A DNA stretch of 64,000 nucleotides, taken from assembly GCA_028023455.1 (NCBI GenBank), contig JAQFVV010006448.1:709431-773430 (forward strand). The letters are read 5' to 3'. How positions within the stretch are numbered: the first letter of the stretch is position 1; every line of letters begins with the position of its first letter. This document shows, one piece after another, positions 36,851 through 51,918 of this stretch. Source of the stretch: Epiperipatus broadwayi (lineage: Eukaryota > Onychophora > Udeonychophora > Euonychophora > Peripatidae). The notes below the pieces were generated by a model. The model made no database searches and had not been told where the DNA came from. It saw only the letters and a list, made by a program, of their open reading frames with translations. The position numbers and the translations under genes are program-made.

Positions 36851-37925
36851 CGTTTTTTTGAACAACAACTTATGAAAGATGGCATTGGCAAGGGCATCAA
36901 AGTACGTGTGAGGGGGAATCACGATTTTAGCTGATCGTACTAAATACATTGACTTGAAACAACAACTTGTGAAATATTGAAGGGTCAGTGAGGGGGGATA
37001 TGACAGTATGTAGCTCTGGAATGTGCATAGGGTGGACTTAATGGTTTTGATGATCTGAAGGATCATCCAAAAGATGCAATAGTCTAAGCAAACATACCAT
37101 ACCAGTTCCAAAATGAGCTGCCACCTCAACTATTTTATTTGTCTCGTATGTGTTCTCATGCAAACATGAGTTTTTGCATGTGTTCTGTGCAATGGTGCTT
37201 GTTGCTACCCTTTTACAAATGTTAAAAAGCTTGCAAGTTGTGTATGAAAGTAAGGCAATGTGCTTAAAATTATTGCTATGTAATACTATGTCAGATAGGA
37301 TGTAAGATCATTATTTGATATCTATATTTCAACAGTTATGGCAAGTTGATTTCTATACACCCTCACATAATATGGTAAAGTCTGCATATTTGCCTAGTTT
37401 TGTGAAGCACCTCAGCAGACTGTAATATTAGTGTGCAATGACATCCACACCTCCAATATCAACAGAACTGATCTATGGGTCATAAGTTTGGTTGCATAAA
37501 TGGCATTTTTATCTGTTTTTGCACATAAAAAGCTCCATCAAGTGGATGGTATTGTCTAAAAACAGAATACCATTTTTATTATATAAAAAAGGCAATTAAA
37601 TAACAAAAAACAATTTAATTTTATTTATTTTTTATAGTCAAGTTGATTTTATATTATTTTTACTGCCTTAAAAAGTAAGCTTATTGACATTAATTTAATT
37701 ACATTTTATATAAAATGTAATTATCCATTCTAAATAAAATTTTTGTTTGTAGTGTGACAATTGATGCTCTTTTGATAAATTTTAAATTCATGTGTCTGCA
37801 TAAAATTAAATAATAATCATATAATTAGTCTTATGAGGTCATAAAATTTTTAAGTACTCTAGAAATATATTTCACACAATAATTTCATCCACATGTTATA
37901 AGTGATTTTTTCATGTCATTGAACT
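36851..37925. other. Less AT-rich DNA, function unknown
   Basis: A short direct repeat, GAACAACAACTTATGAAA (about 36859) versus GAAACAACAACTTGTGAAA (about 36957), lies at the start. A 104-codon minus frame at 37129-36815 spans it but shows no family motif and may be chance. The sequence has moderate complexity and could be an unclassified interspersed repeat. Confidence 0.35.
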
Positions 37926-37928
37926 GAC

Positions 37929-37987
37929 TTTAGCTCTGAGTTTACTTTAAAACTTTAGTTCTGAGTTTATTTTAAATTAACTTTAGC
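37929..37987. repeat. Short tandem repeat, ~25 bp
   Basis: CTTTAGYTCTGAGTTTAYTTTAAA-like units occur two to three times in a row (about 37929, 37953 and, partly, 37981). Confidence 0.55.
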
Positions 37988-38026
37988 TGTGTCTCTATTA
38001 TTTAAAAATGGACAAGGCATTTTCTT

Positions 38027-39600
38027 AACAATCTTTATAAATATATTAAATTTATTAGTGCAAGCAGATAATATAATAATGTGAAAGGCTAAAACATTCG
38101 ACAGATGTACCTTAAAAATGCTTATGTGAAAGCCAATCAGATGTAATAATGACTGCATGTGGAACTCTCAATTCAAAAACACAAGCCAAAAATATGAGAA
38201 AATGATGAAAACATCTTTTTCTCTACTTAAATTTATATATAAATATGCCAGAGACAAGTATTCTGAACTAAGAGTGTGAAGCTTAAAACATCTTCACATT
38301 TAAATCACTAAATATTATATATAAATAAACAATGTGAAATCTTTCAATTTACTATGAATCAATTTTCAATTCTAATGAAATGATAGTAACAAATGTAAAT
38401 ATATTAAATTTATTAAGTGCATGCAGATGATATAATAATAACATGAAAGGCTAAAACCTTTGACAGATGCGACTTAAAAATGGTTTTGTGACAGCCAATC
38501 AGATGCAATAATGACTGCATATGGAACTCTCAATTCAAAAACATAAGCCAGACATATGAGAAACAGATGGAAATACCTTTTTCTCTACTTAAACACCTTC
38601 ACATTTAATTTACTAAATATTATATATAAATAAATAATGTGAAATTTTTTGATTTACTGTGAAGCAATTTTCAAATCTAATGAAATGACAGTAACAAATG
38701 TAAATATATTAAATTTATTAAGCATAAGCAGATGATATAATAATAATGTGAAAGGTTAAAACATTTAACAGATGCACCTGAAATATGCTTATGTGACAGC
38801 CAAACAGATGTAATAATGACTGCATGTGGTATTCTCAATTCAAATACACAAACCAGAAATGCGAAAAAGAGATGAAACCACCTTCTTCTTTACTTAAATG
38901 TTTATATAAATAAATCAGACTCAAGCATTCTGAACTAAGAGTAAAATTGGTTTGTAGTAAATTGAAAGATTTTAAATTGTTTATATATATATAATTTAGT
39001 GAAGTAAATGTGAAGTTGTTTTAAGTTTCACACTCTTAGTTTGGTATGCTTCAGTCTGGTTTATTTATATATAAATTTAGGTAAAGAAGAAGGTTTTCCA
39101 CCTTTTTCTCATATTTCTGGCTTATGATTTTGAATTGAGAGTTCCACGTGCAGCCATTATTACATCTGATTGGCTGTCACATAAGCATTTTTAAGGTGCA
39201 TCTGTCAAAGGTTTTAATATTTCATATTATTATTATATCATCTGCTTGCACTTAATAAATTTAATATATTTAATTTGTTACTATCATTTCGTTAGATTTG
39301 AAAATTGATTCATAGTAAATCAAAATATTTTACATTGTTTATTTATATTTATAATATTTAGTGAATTAAAAGTGAAGGTGTTTTAAGCTTCATGCTCTTA
39401 GTTCAGAATGATTGAGTCTGGCTTATTTATATATAAATTTAAGTAGAAAACAAGGTGGTTCCATCTTTTTCTCATATTTCTGGCTTGTGTTTTTGAATTG
39501 AGAGTTCCACATGCAGTCATTTTTATATCTGATTGGCAGTCACATAAGCATTTTTAAGGTGCAATGTTCAAAGGGTTTAGCTTTTTATGTTATTAACAAT
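38027..39600. repeat. Palindromic array: three direct copies, then two inverted
   Basis: Unit marks are AAATTTATTAAGTGC, GCAGATGATATAATAATA, GCCAATCAGATGTAATAATG and ACTGCATGTGGAACTCTC. Forward copies begin at about 38047, 38400 and 38705 (periods ~353 and ~305 bp). From about 38946 the same units run in reverse (CATTATTACATCTGATTGGC at about 39155; CTGCTTGCACTTAATAAATT at 39241) to ~39600. Copies are clearly diverged from one another, so this array is older than the 418-bp satellite at 49150. Confidence 0.75.
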
Positions 39601-40249
39601 CTTTATATAAAAGATATTTAAGTATTCACTTGTGATTTGGTATAACATAGTTTTGCTTGATAATATATTTAAAATTTGTTTAAAATTCATAATTAATTGG
39701 TAAAATAATATGTATTTTATTTTAGTAGAAATAAATGTCTAATTACTTATTTGTTTTCACTAGAAAAAAAAATGGAATACATGTTTTAGGGTTCAAAATA
39801 ATGACTGATAAGTGATGGAAAATTTTTTTGTATAAAAGTAAATGTAATATTTAATAAGTCCAAAAATAAATTAATATATTGATATACAGAAAATATTTTG
39901 AAATTTTTATACTTATTATATTTATAAAAACAGTTTTACTTGTTATCTATATCTGTTATTAAAAATAGTCTCAATAATTTTATTTAATAACTATATACCA
40001 ACTTCCATAATCTGTTTATAGTGGAGTGTTACTTTAAGGGGAAAATGTTTAATTGCTTCTAGAGTCATTTATTGCAAGTGTAGCAGTGATATTATGGTAG
40101 AGTAAGGTGAAGATAACTTTTGTTAGAAGCATATGAATAATGAAATGAAAAGATCTATGGCGTTGTCTATGTGACAAAAGGTATTTTTAATATTTGAAAA
40201 GTACTTTTAATTAACCTATTCATTCATTATACTGAATGTTTATTGTAGT
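39601..40249. other. AT-rich DNA, nothing recognised
   Basis: No supported feature was seen. Confidence 0.4.
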
Positions 40250-40530
40250 AAATAGAGGAAATTGAACTTAGGATTTTTAGTCTATATTCATTCTTCACTT
40301 CACTTCAAATAACCAATGCACATGACCACATATATTTGAAAAGATATATGATTCCCATTTGTACAAGTATTTTGTGCAGAACCAGTACTTATTAGTTGGG
40401 CCATATCATAATCTCTCAAACATATATGTAATCAGTGCTGAGCTTATATTAAGATAGCAATTCTTTAAACTTTAATGGAAATAATTCAATCTTCTCACTT
40501 CCAACAATTCGACTATTCATTCTATTAAAA
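40250..40530 (-). repeat. Hammerhead-bearing ~300-bp repeat, copy 4
   Basis: Minus copy of the 54-345 family. The hammerhead block is at 40347-40411 with core CTAATAA, so it is inactive. It is head to head with the next copy, making an inverted pair. Confidence 0.65.
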
Positions 40531-40534
40531 AAAC

Positions 40535-40725
40535 CAATTATGGAATTGTAGATATGTGTGGGAGATTATGATCTGCCTAAGTGATGAGTGCTGATTCTGC
40601 ATGAAATACATATATTGGGGATTATTTATTTTCTTCACATGTATATGTATTGGTTGTTTGAAATGAAGTGGATGATGAATATAAACTGAAAATCCTAGGT
40701 TTAAATCCCTCTATTTAAAAATACT
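40535..40725 (+). repeat. Hammerhead-bearing ~300-bp repeat, copy 5 (partial)
   Basis: Starts just before the hammerhead block (40565-40626: core GTGATGA, TGC/GCA stem II, GAAA, TTGG arm). Ends at a B-box-like AGGTTTAAATCCCTC. Only the C-to-G change at the first core base, together with a weak stem II and a decayed CTAA arm, separates it from the consensus. Confidence 0.65.
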
Positions 40726-41430
40726 ATTATTTATAGGTAATAAATTTTACTTTTACATAAAAAATGAGTTTGGCATAAAAAATTGTTTAATGCAAAATAT
40801 TTATAAAAAACAAAAAAAAATGGGGTTTTTAAGTGTGTGAGTGTTATTTAAATTAGTAACAAAAAAGAGGAAATAATTGTTCTATCAGTAAAATTATTTT
40901 AATCATTACTGAGACAAAGCTGCTTTAAAAATTGCACTATATAATTACTTTAAAATTATAAATTGGAAGATTTTCTTAGCATTAAATAAAAATTAAACTT
41001 GACACGTAGGAGCTTCATTAAGAATTTAGTTTTTTTTTTTTAAATTGTGGATCATCATAGCAATCAGTTACATTATCAATAATGTTAACATTTTGTTATT
41101 GTTAATTTCATAAATAGTATGATAATACACTTTAAATAATTATTTTAATTCATACAATATTTGAATAATATGAGAAAATAATCATTCTAGTTTTCATATC
41201 TTGATAATATAAACCTTAGGTTAAATTTTTGAAAATATTGTAATGATAATATCATTAAAATTAATTATCTAGCAAAAGATGATAATTAGAATAATAACTG
41301 ATATTTTTTTAAAAACAAATAAAACATATTTGCATTTAGTAATGTAAATGTTCTTGTTTTTAACACATTAGTTATTTTTAATTTATTAAATATACAGAGA
41401 AGGCACAAGATCTACCACATTTTATTTCCA
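40726..41430. other. AT-rich DNA, nothing recognised
   Basis: No supported feature was seen. Confidence 0.4.
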
Positions 41431-41544
41431 AGTCATTCTAATATATATATATCATACTTAACATTTTGTTGATACATTTTGAGTAAAATAAAATACATAT
41501 TATTTATTGAACTACAAGTATACAGTATTTTCAACATACACACG

Positions 41545-41624
<80 letters not shown>

Positions 41625-41688
41625 TTGTGGTATATATTTGTTTTTAAAATATTTTTACTGTATTAATTATTGTATTGTTTTGAATAAT

Positions 41689-41750
<62 letters not shown>
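41545..41750. repeat. Two (TA)n tracts around a PLE-tail scrap
   Basis: (TA)n at 41547-41620 and 41696-41750. The 75 bp between them (GGTATATATTTGTTTTTAAA...) match the PLE tail at 28080-28145. Confidence 0.75.
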
Positions 41751-41755
<5 letters not shown>

Positions 41756-41761
41756 GCTCCA

Positions 41762-41990
41762 TACCTATATTATTAACATAGGCTAAACTCCATATGCAGT
41801 GCCACCCAGTGCAATCCAGAGTAATCAATGAATGCAAGATGATTTATATATAGAATTCCTATTTAGGGTTTTTTATTCAATATCTCCAGACTAATTTCTA
41901 GCTTGTCACTTTCATCAGTGAGAAGTTTTGGATCTGAAAGCACTGCACCTACACTTTAGGATCTAATGCAACCTTCTAGCAACCACCTTT
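41762..41990 (-). repeat. Second hammerhead-bearing family, third copy
   Basis: Minus copy of the family at 8797-9560. The hammerhead block is at 41875-41933: core CTGATGA intact (rc of 41912-41918), stem II AGT/GCT, GAAA, then ATTAGTC in place of ACTAGTC. Stem I has two mismatches. Probably inactive or weak. Confidence 0.6.
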
Positions 41991-42779
41991 TACTTTTTAG
42001 TTAATTATAAAACCACGAGTCCAAAATAAAATACCTAATGTTTAGTAGCTATGTTATTCCAGCCACATAAATAATGAAAGCTCAAATTTTAAGACTACAC
42101 TGCTTCAGGGTAGAACTAAAACTCAAGTTTTCTTTATTTAAAAGGGGAGCGTTGCTGAAATAATATAGCTTTGGTGAAGTTTAAATATTTTATATACATT
42201 TTTGCTAGTGATATGCATTGTTTATTTTCTCTCTCTCTCCCTTTCTCTCTGTATATATATATTCTCTTACAGAAATAAAATAATAGTCTTTTTTATTATT
42301 ATGTTTATAAACATTTTATTATGTGAAATATTATACACCAAATGTATAAAGGATATTAAAGAAAAAATAATATATATATTCTTTTAACATAAACTCAAAA
42401 AAATATATTAATAAGCATGATCATGTACTGTTTTCCAAGATGGAATAATGGCTGCTGTCATATTATAAAATTAATTGGCAAACTGTAATTAAAAAAAACA
42501 ACAACACATATTCACATATTACACTTATAGATGGAATAATGGTTGCCTACTTGTTGTATTAAATTTACAAAGTTTAAAGATTTTTTGTTTGTTATTTATA
42601 TTTTTGGTTGTTTACAATATTTTGCATAGTTCATAATTGAAGTCATGTATATTGATTGAATATAGTTTACAGCTTTACTATATACTGAAATTCATAATGA
42701 ATTTCTATTTATTTGATTTCACTCTTTGATAAATGTATAATGTAATTTACCTATTTATTCACTATAGATAATATTTATT
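41991..42779. other. AT-rich DNA, nothing recognised
   Basis: Includes a short CTCTCTCTCC tract near 42227 and a duplicated AGATGGAATAATGGYTGC (42439 and 42531). No gene is supported. Confidence 0.4.
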
Positions 42780-42870
42780 ATCATAAATAGAGGGATTTGA
42801 ATTTAGGATTTTCAGTTTTTATTTATCCTTTTCCATCTCAAATAATCAATAGATATGTGTAAAAGATAAA

Positions 42871-42939
<69 letters not shown>

Positions 42940-43095
42940 TGCAGAACCATAATCTCCTACACATATATACAATCAATATTAAACTTATATTAGGATAACA
43001 ATTTCTTAAACTTTAATGACTGTTTTCAATCTTCTCACCCTTTCAATAATTTAACCATCCATTTATTAAAAAAACAGCAATGAAATGTTCAAAAT
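42780..43095 (-). repeat. Hammerhead-bearing ~300-bp repeat, copy 6, with (TA)n inside
   Basis: Family copy on the minus strand. A (TA)n tract (42873-42936) sits exactly where hammerhead stem III lies in other copies, just after the stem II 3' arm (TTCTGCAT on the minus strand). The core on the 5' side of stem II is lost. Confidence 0.6.
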
Positions 43096-43279
43096 CCTTG
43101 GTGGATATATTATTATAGCCATACATATGTAGACATTACATCAATATAACCCCTTATATTATTAGACCATTATCTATCCATTTATATTAATAGGCTAGGG
43201 ATGGGCTGAATTTATATTATGATGTAACCTAGTTCCAAGGCAATATGAGTTATTAATCTATTTATTCAGTATACCAAAT

Positions 43280-43380
43280 GTTTACTATAGTAAATAGAAA
43301 TATTTGAACTTGGGATTTTTAGTCTATATTCATCCTCATGTCCATCCCAAACAACATATAGACATAACCATACACATGTA
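43280..43380 (-). repeat. Partial copy of the ~300-bp repeat (B-box end only)
   Basis: Contains the reverse complement of the 3' end of the family (TTTGAACTTGGGATTTTTAG) and stops before the hammerhead block. It meets copy 7 head to head. Confidence 0.5.
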
Positions 43381-43389
43381 AAAAAGATA

Positions 43390-43541
43390 AATGGAATGAA
43401 TGGTTAAATTTCTGGAAGAGTCAGAAGATTGAAGTCCTTCTATTATAGTTTGAGGAATTGCTATTTTAATAAAACTGTGCACTGATTGTATATATGTGAG
43501 AGCAATTATCATCTGGCCCAACTGATGAGTGCTGATTCTGC

Positions 43542-43634
<93 letters not shown>

Positions 43635-43740
43635 AGAATCAGTTATTTTTTTCATATGTATGTGGACTTGTGTATCAGTTGTTTGAGATGGAGTGGGTGA
43701 TGAAGATAGAGTAAAAAAATCAAAGTTAAAAACCCTCTAT
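43390..43740 (+). repeat. Hammerhead-bearing ~300-bp repeat, copy 7, with (TA)n inside
   Basis: The core CTGATGA is intact at 43522-43528, after the CCAA arm. Stem II is TGC/GCA, and a ~45-unit (TA)n tract (43544-43632) occupies the stem III position, followed by TTGAGAATCA on the other side. The G12 of GAA is lost. The copy ends in CAAAGTTAAAAACCCTC, a decayed B-box end. Confidence 0.65.
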
Positions 43741-46942
<3,202 letters not shown>

Positions 46943-47189
46943 ACTGATTTCTGTTTTCGGAATCCTATATAATGCTAAACAAAATTCAAGCAATGAATCT
47001 AGATCCTATATAACATTATCAATCTTTCCTAAACATACTATCATTTAACATCAATCACCTGGTTAAAAACCAGCCACCACCAACAAAAATATTTGAATAC
47101 ACTGAACAACTCTACAGAAGTCTAACTGCAATCATGCCAACACAAAATACATAACAGTATATACATATATAAATTAAAATATGCTTATG

Positions 47190-48868
47190 ATAAGGTTTGT
47201 AATGTCCTCAAAGATTATTTAAAAGTCAAGAAAAGTAAGATCTGTATCACACAACAACACATTTGGACATGGAAATATATCAAATGGGCACTGGATTATG
47301 CACCTGAAAACTCACCATCTTTTGTCCTCACTCAATCGCTATCCCAAGGGTCTTCCCTTAGTGCATTGTTGTTTTCCTTCTACATTGACCCTCTCATTGA
47401 GACAATCAATCAGACATTTGAGGGGATAAACATACCTGGAACAACACAACAAGTGACATCCCTAGCTTACATAGATGATATCATGGTATTTCTGGTTACC
47501 AAAAGCAGATACCTCAGCTAAAAAAGATAATTGATAATTATTCAATAGAATATGGGCTTAAAATTAATAAAATAAAAACATCAACATGGTCCATCTACAC
47601 AGAAAGGCAGTGTGAATACATATACAAAGGAAAACCAAGCCCATACCTGGGGTTTCCATTTTATATGGGAGCCAATGGAATGAGATGCTACATACAGAAC
47701 AAACTGAAAGAAGAAACTTAAAAAATTACAAAATCCCTAGCCAAGGCATACCTGTCAATACATTCAAAAATACAATTGATTAATGGATTAATCACAACTA
47801 AGAAATCATATTATATACCAATAATTTCTTTTTCCAAGGCATTCAAATCAAAGATAAACTCAATGTGCAATCAACATATTTGATCCAGAAAAACAGTGGC
47901 CATTTCCATAAAAAAACTTAGAAAACCAACAGATATAGGTGGACTGGACCTACACAATATCATCATCATTCACATGCAAAAACTTAGAAATGTAATAACC
48001 ACAACAATCAATCAATTTCCCAAAATGAAACTTCTATTACAAATAACCCCCACAGGCAGACCACCACACAAGGGTTCATATATTGAACTAAGATATACCA
48101 ATGTAAAATAGAAGATAAAATCTTGGATTAATAATACATAAATACAAATACTGGGAAGTATACAATTTCATACACACAAACAACAATGAAGAGAATAGCA
48201 CAATACAAATAACCAATAAAAATGATAAAAGAATATAAAAAATAAAAATTGAAACCAAAATTTGTTGATTTTGTCCTGAAAATGAATATGGATACACTAC
48301 CAACTACCAATTTTCTTTTTCACAGAAGGATGTACATATCTATTGATCTTTCTGTGGATTATGTAACAAAACAGAAAAGACATGGAAGTACATAATAGAT
48401 CACTGTAGAGAACTAAATCAAATAAGAGACATAATATATAATATATACAGGAAAAACAAGACCAGGATAGAACAGTTATTGGATGCTTATAAGGGCAAAT
48501 CAATACCCACCATCAGTACAGCAACATTTCTACTGTATACCCTGTGGTGTACCAGGTGCAAATTTCTAATTGGGAAAAACACTAGATGACACCCTTCAAC
48601 ATTTTAAAATAATCTAATGCAGATGCAAAATAGGGACAAATTGATCACACTCCCAGACATATATGCAACCACTAGGTTCATTATCAAGCAAAGATCAAGA
48701 CTATAAGAAAGCTTCAGATTGCAAAACATTAAAAACAATGACTATTCATTTGATTGTAAATATGCAAATCAACTAATGGACAATCTGTAAATGCATTTTA
48801 TCAGTGTACTTCTTCTGGTGATACCATATGTAATCTACTTGTTGTGCAATAAAGTATATTGTTGAAAT
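47190..48868 (+). pseudogene. LINE remnant with intact YIDD and zinc-binding end
   Basis: The plus-strand translation gives SLSQGSSLSALLFSFYIDPL (RT motif B region) near 47335, then SLAYIDDIMVFL (motif C with both Asp residues) near 47460. Next come YGLKINKIKTSTWSIY and YLGFPFYMGANGM. IGGLDLHNI lies near 47935, and a zinc-binding-type block with CNKTEKTWKYIIDHC (48356-48400) is in another frame. Frameshifts and stops split it into at least four pieces. The N-terminal endonuclease was not found. The 3' end (TTGTTGTGCAATAAAGTATA) passes straight into an (ACT)n tract. Non-LTR retrotransposon is secure; the clade is not. Confidence 0.75.
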
Positions 48869-49015
<147 letters not shown>

Positions 49016-49112
49016 TTTAATTTTTCAATGCTTACCAAGAAATATACTTACTCTACTAAGTTTTAAAGTAATGAATAGTAAAAGTTTTAATGTAGTGTTT
49101 TTCTTTTTGAAG

Positions 49113-49115
<3 letters not shown>

Positions 49116-49149
<34 letters not shown>
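49116..49149. repeat. (TA)n at the left edge of the 418-bp satellite
   Basis: TA tract directly abutting the first satellite monomer. Confidence 0.85.
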
Positions 49150-49152
<3 letters not shown>

Positions 49153-49246
49153 AAAAAATGGCGCTATACCAAAACCGCCGAACAAGTGTAAGATTTGTTT
49201 TACATAAACGAAAAAAGAGTCAGAAATTAACTACCTCTTTCATTTG

Positions 49247-49303
49247 CTCACTCCCAGATCAGCTGATTTCAAGCTGGTTTGCTATCCTCAGTGGGAGATA
49301 GAG
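49247..49303 (-). ncRNA. Hammerhead ribozyme, satellite monomer 1
   Basis: Read on the minus strand: stem I arm CTC then CTCCCA; core CTGAGGA (CUGANGA with N=G); stem II AGC/GCT with loop AAACCA; GAA; stem III ATCAGCTGAT, a perfect 10-nt palindrome; cleavable C; stem I arm TGGGAG then GAG. All nucleotides normally required for catalysis are present. Stem II is short and begins with a U.U opposition. A palindromic stem III with no loop would favour a dimeric ribozyme, as known for newt satellite and Penelope-type hammerheads. Function in satellites is processing of multimeric transcripts into monomers. Activity is inferred. Confidence 0.8.
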
Positions 49304-49663
49304 TATAGAAACTAGATCTAAAACACTGACTCTCAAGTGTTTATGCAAAACGTTTCTATCAGATTGCAAGCGTGAATTTTTCAGACCGGAAAAGTCTTCA
49401 AACCCAGCCTAGCAAGCTAGATATTTATATGGGTCTGATCTCAGTTCAGAATCACCATATAATCAAAGTCTCTGCAATATATATCATTGCAAGAAAACTC
49501 TAAAGGTACATTTATGAAAAAACAAATACAAGTTAATCACGTAACCTGCTATCACTTGTTATTTATGTCCAAAAGATGGCGCTATACCAAACCGCCGAAC
49601 AAGTGTAAGATTTGTTTTACATAAATGAAAAAAGAGTCAGAAATTAACTACCTCTTTCATTTG

Positions 49664-49720
49664 CTCACTCCCAGATCAGCTGATTTCAAGCTGGTTTGCT
49701 ATCCTCAGTGGGAGATAGAG
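49664..49720 (-). ncRNA. Hammerhead ribozyme, satellite monomer 2
   Basis: Identical in all motif positions to the one in monomer 1. Confidence 0.8.
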
Positions 49721-50081
49721 TATAGAAACTAGATCTAAAACACTGACTCTCAAGTGTTTATGCAAAACGTTTCTATCAGATTGCAAGCGTGAATTTTTCA
49801 GACTGGAAAAGTCTTCAAACCCAGCCTAGCAAGCTAGATATTTATATGGGTCTGATCTCAGTTCAGAATCACCATATAATCAAAGTCTCTGCAATATATA
49901 TCATTGCAAGAAAACTCTAAAGGTACATTTATGAAAAAACAAATACAAGTTAATCACGTAACCTGCCATCACTTGTTATTTATGTCCAAAAGATGGCGCT
50001 ATACCAAAACCGCCGAACAAGTGTAAGATTTGTTTTACATAAACGAAAAAAGAGTCAGAAATTAACTACCTCTTTCATTTG

Positions 50082-50138
50082 CAAACTCCCAGATCAGCTG
50101 ATTTCAAGCTGGTTTGCTATCCTCAGTGGGAGATAGAG
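50082..50138 (-). ncRNA. Hammerhead ribozyme, satellite monomer 3
   Basis: Core, GAA, stem III palindrome and inner stem I are intact. The outer GAG of stem I is altered (plus strand AAACTCCC for TCACTCCC). Confidence 0.75.
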
Positions 50139-50499
50139 TATAGAAACTAGATCTAAAACACTGACTCTCAAGTGTTTATGCAAAACGTTTCTATCAGATT
50201 GCAAGCGTGAATTTTTCAGACCGGAAAAATCTTCAAACCCAGCCTAGCAAGCTAGATATTTATATGGGTCTGATCTCAGTTCAGAATCACCATATAATCA
50301 AAGTCTCTGCAATATATATCATTGCAAGAAAACTCTAAAGGTACATTTATGAAAAAACAAATACAAGTTAATCACGTAACCTGCTATCACTTGTTATTTA
50401 TGTCCAAAAGATGGCGCTATACCAAAACCGCCGAACAAGTGTAAGATTTGTTTTACATAAACGAAAAAAGAGTCAGAAATTAACTACCTCTTTCATTTG

Positions 50500-50556
50500 C
50501 TCACTCCCAGATCAGCTAATTTCAAGCTGGTTTGCTATCCTCAGTGGGAAATAGAG
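50500..50556 (-). ncRNA. Hammerhead ribozyme, satellite monomer 4 (stem III and stem I changes)
   Basis: The stem III palindrome is broken by one change (plus strand ATCAGCTAAT), and GTGGGAGAT reads GTGGGAAAT in the stem I region. Core and GAA are intact; activity may be reduced. Confidence 0.7.
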
Positions 50557-50917
50557 TATAGAAACTAGATCTAAAACACTGACTCTCAAGTGTTTATGCA
50601 AAACGTTTCTATCAGATTGCAAGCGTGAATTTTTCAGACCGGAAAAGTCTTCAAACCCAGCCTAGCAAGCTAGATATTTATATGGGTCTGATCTCAGTTC
50701 AGAATCACCATATAATCAAAGTCTCTGCAATATATATCATTGCAAGAAAACTCTAAAGGTACATTTATGAAAAAACAAATACAAGTTAATCACGTAACCT
50801 GCTATCACTTGTTATTTATGTCCAAAAGATGGCGCTATACCAAAACCGCCGAACAAGTGTAAGATTTGTTTTACATAAACGAAAAAAGAGTCAGAAATTA
50901 ACTACCTCTTTCATTTG

Positions 50918-50974
50918 CTCACTCCCAGATCAGCTGATTTCAAGCTGGTTTGCTATCCTCAGTGGGAGATAGAA
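50918..50974 (-). ncRNA. Hammerhead ribozyme, satellite monomer 5
   Basis: Core, GAA and stem III are intact; one change in the outer stem I (plus strand AGAATATAG for AGAGTATAG). Confidence 0.75.
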
Positions 50975-51500
50975 TATAGAAACTAGATCTAAAACACTGA
51001 CTCTCAAGTGTTTATGCAAAACGTTTCTATCAGATTGCAAGCGTGAATTTTTCAGACCGGAAAAGTCTTCAAACCCAGCCTAGCAAGCTAGATATTTATA
51101 TGGAATCTCAGTTCAGAATCACCATATAATCAAAGTCTCTGCAATATATATCATTGCAAGAAAACTCTAAAGGTACATTTATGAAAAAACAAATACAAGT
51201 TAATCACGTAACCTGCTATCACTTGTTATTTTTGGACATAAATAACAAGTGATAGCAGGTTACGTGATTAACTTGTATTTGTTTTTTCATAAATGTACCT
51301 TTAGAGTTTTCTTGCAATGATATATATTGCAGAGACTTTGATTATATGGTGATTCTGAACTGAGATCAGACCCATATAAATATCTAGCTTGCTAGGCTGG
51401 GTTTGAAGACTTTTCCGGTCTGAAAAATTCATGCTTGCAATCTGATAGAAACGTTTTGCATAAACACTTGAGAGTCAGTGTTTTAGATCTAGTTTCTATA

Positions 51501-51557
51501 CTCTATCTCCCACTGAGGATAGCAAACCAGCTTGAAATCAGCTGATCTGGGAGTGAG
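51501..51557 (+). ncRNA. Hammerhead ribozyme, inverted monomer 1
   Basis: Plus-strand coordinates of the parts: CTCCCA arm 51507-51512; CTGAGGA 51513-51519; stem II AGC 51521-51523 with GCT 51530-51532; GAA 51534-51536; palindromic stem III 51537-51546; cleavable C 51547; TGGGAG arm 51548-51553. All positions are intact. Confidence 0.8.
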
Positions 51558-51918
51558 CAAATGAAAGAGGTAGTTAATTTCTGACTCTTTTTTCGTTTAT
51601 GTAAAACAAATCTTACACTTGTTCGGCGGTTTTGGTATAGCGCCATCTTTTGGACATAAATAACAAGTGATAGCAGGTTACGTGATTAACTTGTATTTGT
51701 TTTTTCATAAATGTACCTTTAGAGTTTTCTTGCAATGATATATATTGCAGAGACTTCGATTATATGGTGATTCTGAACTGAGATCAGACCCATATAAATA
51801 TCTAGCTTGCTAGGCTGGGTTTGAAGACTTTTCCGGTCTGAAAAATTCACGCTTGCAATCTGATAGAAACGTTTTGCATAAACACTTGAGAGTCAGTGTT
51901 TTAGATCTAGTTTCTATA

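Larger units (their letters stand above)
49150..51230 (-). repeat. 418-bp satellite, five monomers (ribozyme strand minus)
   Basis: Monomers start at 49150, 49568, 49985, 50403 and 50821, with periods 417-418 and a last unit of 410 that has lost 8 bp near 51105. They differ by only a few substitutions each, so the array is young or homogenised. Marks are ATGGCGCTATACC, CCGCCGAACAAGTG, CTCACTCCCAGATCAGCTGA and TAATCACGTAACCTGC. No protein frame is conserved. Each unit carries a hammerhead on the minus strand, annotated separately. A diverged relative is at 61107-61400. Confidence 0.9.

Noticed and set aside
38400-38480. Hammerhead-like arrangement in the 38-kb array (CAGATGA...GAAAGG...CCTTT with TTAAGTGCA/TGCACCTTAA arms)
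   Set aside because: The second core base is A instead of T in every copy, stem II does not pair convincingly, and the inner part of stem I is missing.
41479-41781. Ile-Tyr repeat frames over (TA)n tracts (also near 43.5, 54.6, 55.0 and 55.9 kb)
   Set aside because: TA dinucleotides read as alternating Ile and Tyr in any frame; artefacts.
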